Origin: Gari tellinella
Taxonomy: Eukaryota > Mollusca > Bivalvia > Cardiida > Psammobiidae
Reading direction: 5' to 3'
DNA length: 64,000 bases
NCBI GenBank assembly: GCA_922989275.2
Contig: OV277866.1
Span: forward strand, 34,241,246 to 34,305,245
The translations under genes were made by a program, and so were the position numbers. Position 1 is the stretch's first letter. Every line of letters begins with the position of its first letter. Positions 48,901 to 60,900 of the stretch are shown here, one piece after another. The notes under the pieces were generated by a model. That model did not search any database and was not told the origin of the DNA. It was given only the letters and a program-made list of their open reading frames with translations.

Positions 48901-51900
48901 TTAAACAATGTATGGACTAATTTACCGTTGTGTATGCTTTCTGTTTTTTCATCAAATGATACGCTGGTATCTTGTTACGCCGGTACATAAATATGCAGCA
49001 AATAACAACTATGTGACAGTGGACAAAAAGACGTTATTCTTTCCCGTTTAAGCGAGTAAGAAATGCAAACACAATGCATTAACACGTAGAAAATGGCAAC
49101 TTGTTCGTATATCTTAAAACTTATTTAAACCTTCTGCAGGCAGTTTATAGCTTGATCTGGTTCCAAACCTTTTTACAATAGAATAATAGTTTAAACGTAA
49201 ACGCATTTATTAAGAAAGAATAACGTCTTCGCCACTGTGAGAAACCGGTCCGTCTTAATACCCCAAACCTCCCCAAACTTATCCAAACCACTTTTAAAAG
49301 CAAGTTTTTATAATTCTAGCAGAGTGAAGCTTAAAGCAGGCTGAAAGTAAAGCAGAATGCGCCTTAAGGCGCATTCTGCTTTACTTTCAACCTGCCTTAA
49401 GAGAATACGTGTCTTCAAAACCAGGAACAGGCTATTAGGATAGTGAATTTATATTTAGAGGTAACTGTGTAAAGTGATCTCAAGTTTTGTTCGAGTTGTT
49501 ACCCTTGAAAAGAAAAACATCGAATATTTAATTTTAAATTAACATTTTTTCATTGTTTTACCTTAAATTTGCCATTTATAAGCTCTTCTTGATTAGATAT
49601 TTAGGACTTTAAGTGGTTTGGATTGTTTTTAAGTGCTTTAGGCAGGTTTGGAAAGGTTTGGGGTGGTTTGGGGTCTTTAGACGGACCCGTAAGAAACCAC
49701 TGTACTGTGGTTAAATCTGTGTGCTACAAATGACGATAGCGTAGTGTAGAAAACATGCTTAAATAGTGTTGTCTTAAAAACGCTTTCACGTTCGATTTGA
49801 ATGTAATATGACTTATGTTTGGATCATGTCTGGTCTTTATTTAAACTGTTGCAAAGGCGACTTTATGCGTCTCTAAAGGTGACAGAGTTCAGAAAACTCC
49901 TGTTTACAAAATATTCCCGTACAATAAAAGATGGCATTACAACCCGCCTAGCAAAGTGTATGCCATGATACCCCCTGCTTGCCAAATTGCCTCTGCATTT
50001 ATATACATAGTTAATATTGTTTTGATATTGTTAACTTTAGTAAACTTTAATATGAGTATCATGCAGTTTAAATCCTAATCAGGCACGTAGTATCTCTGCT
50101 TTTGGCCAAGATCCAAATTGTTGCGAATTTAGAAGTAGTAAGCCTTGGCACAAAGGGGTTACAGTGGAGAATGTGTTATTCTTTCCCAATAAACGCGTTT
50201 ACGCTAAAACTATTATTTGCAGTGCAAACAGTTTGGAGCCATATCAGACGCCGGGTAACCCGGCGTCTGATCAGGCTCCAAACTGTTTGCCACCAAGATA
50301 AACATGAAATATCAGAATTGTCCAAAAGTTGTTCTTTTTTGCGTTTTAGTGCTTTGCGTTTGCGTACGTTTGCGTTCAAACGGGAATGAATAACAGATTC
50401 TCCACTGTACATGTCAGCCCCCGTTTACATGTATAGTACCGTTCATCAAATACCTATTGTCTGAGTGGTCGCTATTATGTAACAGTAGAGAAAAACGTTA
50501 TCCCTTCCCGTGTTGTCGAAGCTAAACGCACACACAATGCACTACAATGCAGAATATATTTAGTTTTTGGAAAATGATCAGCATTTTTCTTTTTCTGGCT
50601 TCTAAATAGTTTTGAGCAGGATCAGGTGCCGGGGTATCCGGCGTCAGATCTGTCCCAAAACATGAACATGTACAAGGGAAATAGCAGTGTTTAACACAAA
50701 ATCATTTATTGGGACAAAATACGGTTTTCCCTACTGAACATTTTCTCAAAGAAATTTAAATTATGTTAAGCAAGCTGATGATACATGTAACTGCAAATAT
50801 TATTTCACCGTCTGGTGAGGTCTTGAATTAATTGTCAGTAGCTAATTTAGTTGTTTTCCGACTGTTATATCATTGTTATATGGTTTTTAGCTCGCCTGTG
50901 CGTAGTACATGGCGAGCTATTGCAATACCCCCGGTGTAGTCGTCGTCGTCGTCGTTGTCGTCGGCGTCGTCGTGAACGGCGTAAACAATTTTAAGAAAAT
51001 GTCTATAACTTCTAAATCCCTTGAGGTATTGCTTTCATAGTTGGTATGTGCGTGTATATGGACAAGACCTTTCCATGTACAGAAAATTGTTGACCCCTGT
51101 GACCTTGACCTTGAACTAAGGGCCTGCGTTTAGGTTTCGAAATCTGCGTTTAGGTTTCGAAAAATGCCTTTAACTTCTATATCCATTAAGGTATTGCTTC
51201 CATAGTCGGTATGTGTGTGTATATAGACAAGACCTTTCCATGCTCAGAAAAATGTAGACCCCTGTGACCTTGACCTTGAACTTAGGGCCTGCGTTTAGGT
51301 TTTGAAATCTGCGTTTAGGTTTCGAAAAATGCCTTTAACTTCTATGTCCCTTGAGGTATTGCTTCAATAGTTGGTATGTGTGTCTATATGGACAAGACCT
51401 TTCCATGCACAGAAAATGTTTGACCCCGGTGACCTTGACCTTGAACTTAGGGCCTGCGTTTAGGTTTCGAAATCTGTGTTTAAGCTTAGAAAAAATGCCT
51501 TTAGCTTCTATGTCCTTTGAGGTATTGCTTTCATAGTTGGTATGTATGTGTATATATATAAGACCTTTCCACGCACAGCAAAACTTAGACCCCTGTGACC
51601 TTGACCTTGAACTTATGGCCTGTGTTTAGGTTTCGAAATCTGCGTTTAGGTTTTGAAAAATGCCTTTAACTTCTATATCCCTTAAGGTATTGCTTCCATA
51701 GTCGGTATGTGTGTGTATGTAGACAAGACCTTTCCATGCTCAGAAAAATTTAGACCCCTGTGACCTTGACCTTGAACTTAGGGCCTGCGTTTAGGTTTCG
51801 AAATCTGCGTTTAGGTTTTGAAAAATGCCTTTAAACTTCTATGTCACTTGAGGTATTACTTCCATAGTTGGTATGTGTGTGTATATGGACAAGACCTTTC

Positions 51901-54900
51901 CATGCACAGAAAATTTAGACTCCTGTGACCTTGACCTTGAACTTAGAGCCTGCGTTTAGGTTTCGAAATCTGCGTTTAGGTTTTGAAAAATGCCTTTAAC
52001 TTCTATATCCATTAAGGTATTGCTTCCATAGTCGGTATGTGTGTGTATATAGACAAGACCTTTCCATGCTCAGAAAAATTTAGACCCCTGTGACCTTGAC
52101 CTTGAACTCAGGGCCTGTATTTAGGTTTCGAAATCTGCGTTTAGGTTTCGAAAAAGGCCTTTAACTTCTATGTCCCTTGAGGTATTGCTTTCATAGTTGG
52201 TATGTGCGTGTATATGGACAAGACCTTTCCATGTACAGAAAAATGTTGACCCCTGTGACCTTGACCTTGAACTTAGGGCCTGCGTTTAGGTTTCGAAATC
52301 TGCGTTTAGGTTTCGAAAAATGCCTTTAACTTCTATATCCATTAAGGTATTGCTTCCATAGTCGGTATGTGTGTGTATATAGACAAGACCTTTCCATGCT
52401 CAGAAAATTTGAGACCCCTGTGACCTTGACCTTGAACTTAGGGCCTGCGTTTAGGTTTCGAAATCTGCGTTTAGGTTTTGAAAAATGCCTTTAACTTCTA
52501 TATCCCTTAAGGTATTGCTTCCATAGTCGGTATGTGTGTGTATGTAGACAAGACCTTTCCATGCTCAGAAAAATTTAGACCCCTGTGACCTTGACCTTGA
52601 ACTTAGGGCCTGCGTTTAGGTTTCGAAATCTGCGTTTAGGTTTTGAAAAATGCCTTTAAACTTCTATGTCACTTGAGGTATTACTTCCATAGTTGGTATG
52701 TGTGTGTATATGGACAAGACCTTTCCATGCACAGAAAATTTAGACTCCTGTGACCTTGACCTTGAACTTAGAGCCTGCGTTTAGGTTTCGAAATCTGCGT
52801 TTAGGTTTTGAAAAATGCCTTTAACTTCTATATCCATTAAGGTATTGCTTCCATAGTCGGTATGTGTGTGTATATAGACAAGACCTTTCCATGCTCAGAA
52901 AAATTTAGACCCCTGTGACCTTGACCTTGAACTCAGGGCCTGTATTTAGGTTTCGAAATCTGCGTTTAGGTTTCGAAAAAGGCCTTTAACTTCTATGTCC
53001 CTTGAGGTATTGCTTTCATAGTTGGTATGTGCGTGTATATGGACAAGACCTTTCCATGTACAGAAAAATGTTGACCCCTGTGACCTTGACCTTGAACTTA
53101 GGGCCTGCGTTTAGGTTTCGAAATCTGCGTTTAGGTTTCGAAAAATGCCTTTAACTTCTATATCCATTAAGGTATTGCTTCCATAGTCGGTATGTGTGTG
53201 TATATAGACAAGACCTTTCCATGCTCAGAAAATTTGAGACCCCTGTGACCTTGACCTTGAACTTAGGGCCTGCGTTTAGGTTTCGAAATCTGTGTTTAAG
53301 CTTAAAAAAATGCCTTTAACTTCTATGTCCTTTGAGGTATTGCTTTCATAGTTGGTATGTATGTGTATATGGACAAGACCTTTCCATGCACAGCAAAACT
53401 TAGACCCCTGTGACCTTGACCTTGAACTTATGGCCTGTGTTTTTGTTTCGAAATCTGCGTTTAGGTTTTGAAAAATGCCTTTAACTTCTATATCCATTAA
53501 GGTATTGCTTCCATAGTCGGTATGTGTGTGTATGTAGACAAGACCTTTCCATGCTCAGATAAATTTAGACCCCTGTGACCTTGACCTTGAACTCAGGGCC
53601 TGTGTTTAGGTATCGAAATCTGCGTTTAGGTTTCGAAAAAGGCCTTTAACTTCTATGTCCCTTGAGGTATTGCTTCAATAGTTGGTATGTGTGTGTATAT
53701 AGACAAGACCTTTTCATGCACAGAATTTTTTTTACCCCTGTGACCTTGACCTTGAACTAAGGGCCTGCGTTTAGGTTTCGAAATCTGTGTTTAAGTTTAG
53801 AAAAAATGGTATGTATGTGTATATGGGCAAGACCTTTACATGCAAAGAAACATTTAGACCCGTGTGACCTTGACCTTGAACTTAGGGCCTGTGTTTAGGT
53901 TTCGAAAAATGCCTTAAACTTCTATGTCCTTTGAGGTATTGCTTTCATAGTGGGTATGTATGTGTATATGGACAAGACCTTTCCATGCACAGCAAAATGT
54001 AGACCCCTGTGACCTTGACCTTGAACTTATGGCCTGTGTTTAGGTTTCGAAATCTGCGTTTAGGTTTTTGAAAAATGCCTTTTACTTCTATATCCCTTAA
54101 GTTATGCTTCCATAGTCGGTATGTGTGTGTATGTAGACAAGACCTTTCCATGCTCAGAAAAATTTAGACCCCTGTGGCCTTGACCTTGAACTTAGGGCCT
54201 GCGTTTAGGTTTCGAAATCTGCGTTTAGGTTTCGAAAAATGCTTTTAACTTCTATGTCCCTTGAGGTATTGCTTCCATAGTTGGTATGTGTGTGTATATG
54301 GACAAGACCTTTCCATGCACAGAAAAATTTAGACTCCTGTGACCTTGATCTTAGGGCTGTATTTAGGTTTCGAAATCTGCGTTTAGGTTTAGAAAAATGC
54401 CTTTTACTTCTATGTCCCTTGAGGTATTGCTTTCATAGTCGGTATGTATGTGTATATAGACAAGACCTTTCCATGCACAGAAAAATTTAGACCCCTGTGA
54501 CCTTGACCTTGAACTTAGGGCTGTGTTTAGGTTTCGAAATCTATGTTTAGGTTTAGAAAAATGCCTTTAACTTCTATGTCCTTTGAGGTATTGCTTTCAT
54601 AGTTGGTATGTATGTGTATATGGACATGACCTTTCCATGCACAGAAACATTTAGATCCCTTGACCTTGAACTAAGAGCCTGTGTTTAGGTTTCGAAATCT
54701 GCGTTTAGGTTTCGAAAAATGCATTTAACTTCTATATCCTTTGAGGTATTGCTTTCATAGTTGGTATGTGTGTGTATATGGACAATACCTTTCCATGCAC
54801 ATATAAAGTTGGACATTTGTGATAATGACCTTGAACTTAGGTCCTGTGTTTAGGTTTTGAAAAATGCCTTTAACTTCTATGTCCCTTGAGGTATTGCTTT

Positions 54901-57900
54901 CATAGTTTGTTTATGAGTGTATATGGACAAGCCCTTTCCAGGCACAGCAAAATTTAAACCCCTGTGACCTTGACTTTGAACTTAGGGCCCATGTTTAGTT
55001 TTCGAAATCTGTGTTTCTCAACATTTTTATTACTCCTATGTCCATTGAAATATTCCTTTCATATTCAGTTTGCATGTGTATATGGACAACATCTTTCCTT
55101 GCATGCAAAATGTTTGAGCCCACTGACCTTGACCTTGAACTTAGGACCCGTGTTTAGGTTTCAAAGTCTGCTTTTAGGTTTCTCAAAACTCATATACCCA
55201 TTGAGATATTTCTTTCATATTTGGCAAGCATGTGTTTATGAACACGACCTTTCCATGCATGCAAAACAAATTAGCCCAGTGTCCTTGACCTTGAACTAAG
55301 GTCACGAAAGGTTTTAGGTTTCGAAATCTGCGTTTAGGTTTCAAAAATGCTTATTATTCCTATGTCCCTTGAGGTGTTATTTTCATATTTGATTTGCCAG
55401 TGTATATGGACAAGACCTTTCTATGCAGGCAAAAAGGTTGACCTTTGTGACCTTGAGTGTGCTTTTAAGTTTCTAAAGGTGCCGGTTGCGAGCTTTGTTG
55501 TCTCTCTGACAACTCTTGTTGTTATAAATATATTTACTGTGAATTTGAGTTAACCAGAAGGAAATATTCTATTTATGAAAATGTTTTTCTATAACTGTGT
55601 ACATCAGAATTGCATTGTCCCTCTACATTTTCAGATGTTGTAAACGTTATACTACATTTATTTATTCTTTTGTTTATGATTGTACCTTGGTTAGCGTGGT
55701 ATTTAAGTAAAAGGAAACTGATGATAGATATCGTTAATATTTAGCACGTTCTCAGTTTGAATATTTTGGACAATTCGTATGAATCTTTTTAAACTGATAC
55801 GCGAACGGTTTTAATTCTGATCAGGCTCTAAACTGTTTTTGTAATTTTCACTGAGAAAATAGCGTGTTCTCTTCTGTAACCTCATCAAAAACGAAGCCCA
55901 TATACACTCTAATGTTTTATAGTTTATTACATTTCGTTTGGGTTTAGTTTTGATTAACCCTTTCGCTGCCAAAACAATTGTGAGGGTTTTACCCTTTCAC
56001 CGTTTCATTGTCGTCTGCTTCAATAGTGTCGTCTGAAATAGCATTTCAAAGTTAGATAAAAGTCAATATGAGTGATGAAATTTCAAAAATAAAGTTAATC
56101 AGTATGAATCTTGATCTTGATCAGATGCCGCGTTACGTGGCGTCTGATCAGGACCAAACTGTTTGCAAACGCGCTTTTTGGGGTCATCATGAGTTAAAGG
56201 GTTTAAACTGGGAAGGACGGTTACAGTGGAGAAAACGTTATTCTTTCCCAATAAACGCGTTTACGCTAAAACTATTATTTACATTACAAACAGTTTAGAG
56301 CCAGATCAGACGCCGGGTAACCCGGCGTCTGAAGGCTCAAAACGGTTTGCGATCCGAGATAAACATGAAGTATCAGAACTGTCCAAAAGTTGTTCTTTTC
56401 TACGTTTTAGTACTTAGCGTTTGCGTTTCGTTTGCGTTTAAACGGGAAAGAATAACCGATTCTCCACTGTATTTGCCTACACGACATATCGAGAAGTTTC
56501 CAAAGGATTTTATCCAGCCATCAAAAGAATATACATTATCAAAACATTTACAAAAATGCACGTACATGTAACTACAATTATCGATATACGCCGTGTTATG
56601 TATTTCACAGAAATGGGAATACATTGTGGTAATTGTGCACCCTATTTTACAAAAATGTATTTATTAAAATACTGTAGTACATTATATGGCAATAATATTA
56701 TTACAGAGAATATGCACAATTATACCCACTCCTATTAGGTCTAATTGATAGCGATAGAGACACTTGATATGATTAAAAACATTTAGTGTTAACACAAGGG
56801 TAATAAAAGTACAATAATGTAAAATACATTCAATATTGTCGACAAAGCAAATAGCCAAATTAACGTCCCTGGATTATATTTCCTTTGATAGTATATTCCA
56901 TATGCCTGATATTTTTCAAACTCACTGCCTAGTCTGCTTTATTTTCAAAAGTATCATGCATTTTGTACATTGATACACTTATACATGTATTATACTACAT
57001 GCAGCGGACAGTTACCCCGATGTCGCAGTCGGTTAATATGTCAATTTTGTAGTTTGTTTTTGCCAATACCGGTCCGAATTCATACCATAACAATGACATA
57101 GATGTATGGTCCATTAAATGAGCGTCTGTCCACGTAAAGTATTTCCTCTCCTCAACATGATTAACCCGTTTGCATCGACTCTCATTTTTAAACACGATTT
57201 GCACTCTCTCTCTAAACCAGGGTGACTATTAAACAGAAAATTACTGCTGGAGCTGTCTGCATTTGTTACTTTCTTCATAATAGCAGTCAGTTACCTATTG
57301 CACTGATACATGTATATAGGGATACTTTGAATACTATTTATTGTTGGATCTGATTGTAAATTGAAACCAAACACATCTTCTTAAAACTTTTATCTAATCT
57401 ATCTTCTGCGTACGCAATGTTCCTATTTTTACAAGTAAAGACCTTTGAAAGTTTGGCTAAAGAAATATCAATTATAGGGGCAAAATGTTAGATCCTAGAC
57501 ATACGTTGAAAGAAATGCGATTGTTCGATATTTGATTGTATTTGTTTTCATCAATATTGTTCAAACGAGTAAAACTAACGTTTCCATATTAACCTCAGTT
57601 TGTTTGTATTGCCCTTTAGGTTTACGGACATACGTAAATGAGACGGGGACTATCAAGGATGTCGGCGAAATGTGTAAGTTAAAATACGGCATGACATGTG
57701 TAACATTTAGAATGACATAAATATATTTTAGTATTGAAGAAACCTTAACAGGTATCGAAAAGTTTGGATTAAATTCAGACTTCGCTTTACGATGCTTCTG
57801 GGACCCGTTTAATAAAACAGTTTTCGACAAAAACGATCGTAAGTCAACACTTTAAATAACATTTAATTTCTTTTATCTCTATCTAATCCTGTCTTGTGAA

Positions 57901-60900
57901 AGACGATTCAAAAGAGATGTCACAAGATAGGATTAGATAGAGAAATAAATAATAAATGAGACTTTAATTGTGTTACTTACATTTGTACGACAACATTTGT
58001 CGTACGATGTTTATGAAACGGGCCCCTGTTCTGGATCCAAACTGTAAATACTAGTCAAGTAACGATCGGTAGGCAACGGGTTAAATCAAATAATTACCCA
58101 ATTTGATTGACATCGTCATAACTATCTTTTGAAACATGGCTAGTATTATTTTATTATGAACGTCGACTGTTTGTATTAAATGCATATTACTTTAAACAAT
58201 CATACGATATGATTCATTTGACAATGAATAACCTTTTTCGCATATAATGATTAAACTACGCGTGTGTAACTCTCAAACTTTGTCTTATGTGACTATTTTG
58301 TTTTATATTCTTATTGCATGACTATCCTTTTAAAAATCGTTGTAGTGGCTTTAACTTTAGAATAAAATGCTCTAGAGGTTAACCCCTACACTTCCACAAA
58401 TGACCATTTAAGTGGCACAACGAATGGCCAATTTAATATCATGACAGTTGAACAGGTCAATATTGTTCATGTCTCTGGTTTTCGGAGGATTCACTGTGTC
58501 CATATTCGTTCTTCTTGTAGTGCCTTTGAGCGTGCCAGAGCTAGTAGCCATTATCATAGTACCACTAGTTCTTCTACTTGCGATACTGCTGGTTGTATTG
58601 AAGTTGATGAGAAGAAGAATCCGCCTGCAAACCCGCTATCTGTCCGCCAGGCAGCTTGGACCGGTCGAGGTAAGTTTACTAGTAGCGAGTTAAGCAAAGA
58701 AATCGAAGGTCGTCGTTGGCCATCGATTGCGAGTAGGCTACCGATCTAAAATACAGCCGAGAAAACGTTATTTTTCCGTTTAAACGCAAAAACATTGTAA
58801 TGAGATATAGAAAAAGACAATTACCTGACCATTCGGACTACCAGATTTTAATCTGAGCGCAAACATTTTGGGGCCTGATCTGGCTCCAAACTGTTTGTAA
58901 CGGAACTAATAGTTTTGGCGTAAACGCGTTCATTGGAAAAGAATACGTTTTCTCAGCTGTACCCTGCACAGACTGCCTGGTTCCTAATCCTGTAGGTCGC
59001 GTTGAGCACACGACAAATTCGACAAGTTATTCATGACAAAAGGTGCCAACAGGCAACTTTTTAAATAGTTTGGACCTACCTTTTCGTGTTACAATCCAAA
59101 CTGTTTGAAACTGTTATCAATGTTTCCTCAGTCCAAATATTCCTAAATATATCTTGAAATGAATGCAGACGACACTATCAATGCAGACGATTTTGATGGT
59201 AAGATCGTTTAACCCATTCACTCTCAATGACGCCTTAAAACGCGTTTGCAAACAGTTTGGGTCCTGATCAGACGCCGAGGAACGCGGCGTCTGATCAGCA
59301 CCCACACTGTTTGACAATCTTATCGATGTTTATTAAGTCATACAACCTTAAATCTAACTTTGAAACGTGTCTTGCACACAACAAAATTGAAGCAGACGAC
59401 AATAAAACGGTGAAAGGATAAAAATGTCCCGAATAATTTGATCATGAATGGGTTAAGAAGACGAAATCACTTGGCATTCAATAGATTAACCCTCCATGTA
59501 TGAATGTATAACACTAAATAAATGTGTTTCTGGTTTAAGCATTACCCACGACAATCGTCGTTTTAGGCATACCTTTTACTTTAAACAATATAGACGTGTA
59601 AACGGCCATCTAAATACAGTGGAGAATACGTAATTTCAGTTGAACAAAACTGCAAGTAAACCAAGAGCATTGTAACAAAATGTAGTAAACGTTGCTTTTT
59701 CGAAAGTCAGACTATTTGTTTGTATCTGAGTTTCAAACAGTTGGGTTTTGACCTGTTTCCAAACGGTTTACTATTGAAATAAATAATTAGACGTTAACAC
59801 GTTTATAAGAAACGAATATCACCATCTCCATTACATTCTACTTGTCTCTTCTATATCAGGAGATGAACCCTATTTACGAGGGAATGCCTTTATTTAGTGA
59901 CCCTGGAGGCGAGAAGCATGTTGCGGATAGTTATGAAATTGACTATTCCTGCCTTGACTTCATATCCGTTATTGGGGAAGGTGCATTTGGTAAGGTTGTT
60001 AAGGCAGAATTCCACCAACGACCCGGAGACAGAGGACACAAGACTGGGAGAATTGTAGCAGTAAAAATGCTCAAAGGTGATAACTATTGATTTTTAACAG
60101 ACGATCTTGGAATTAAAACGTATCTGTAATTAGTCCCACACTGAAAAGTCCCACGTTTATACCACGAACACCCATTAAACCATTTATGACTTTATAAGGC
60201 AATTAACTCTACAAATTCGCAAACATTTCATTAAGTTTAAGAACTAGATAAAGAAAATTGATCTAAAACCTCTACAGTGTTTTCCATACAACATATTCAA
60301 TATTTTAAATAGCAAACATGCAGCTCCTTATGAGACGCTGCAATTTGTCGATGTCTGCTTTTGTGGATGATAGGCATCAATAATGTAGATTTGGTGAATA
60401 TAGCAAATATCTTCTATAAGTTGTAGGTTATAATTGACAAAGGTTTTCTGCTTTCCCATAGTCCTATATAAAGTTCAGTGGAGCAAACGTTATTCTTTCC
60501 AAATAAACGCGTTTCGCTAAATCTATAATTTCCTATACAAACAGTTTGGAGCAAGATTAGACGTCGGGTAACCCGGCGTCTGGTCAGGCTTCAAACTGTT
60601 TGTCACTCAGATTGAAATTGACATTTAGAATTGTCAAAAAGTTGTAGATTTCTATTTTTTATTGCATTGGATTTGCGTTTCGTTTGCGTTTAAACGGCAA
60701 GTAAAATGTGTTCTCTTTATTAAACAAACGAGATGCCTTCCATTGTGTGGTCGTAATGTTTTATTTTTACGTGATCGTTTCCTGTTTTTAACGATTTATA
60801 CTTTGATGTTACAATGGATTTTCCCTGTGTGCTTGCTTAAAAATGAGTTTGAAGATATACAAGGGTGAAATAAAGACAATGCAGTGTTTGAATATTCAGC

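Noticed and set aside
50891..55545. CRISPR-like array
   Set aside because: Units are contiguous 165-bp repeats without unique spacers, in an animal intron.
53276..55553. Several open frames of 68-111 codons in the tandem array
   Set aside because: The monomer is 165 bp (divisible by three), so open frames repeat by arithmetic. Codons follow the DNA repeat and frames change between neighbouring units.
58448..58520. Upstream extension of the transmembrane exon giving a second hydrophobic stretch
   Set aside because: The acceptor at 58521 has a strong pyrimidine tract and the phase that fits exon 11; the upstream part shows no good acceptor.
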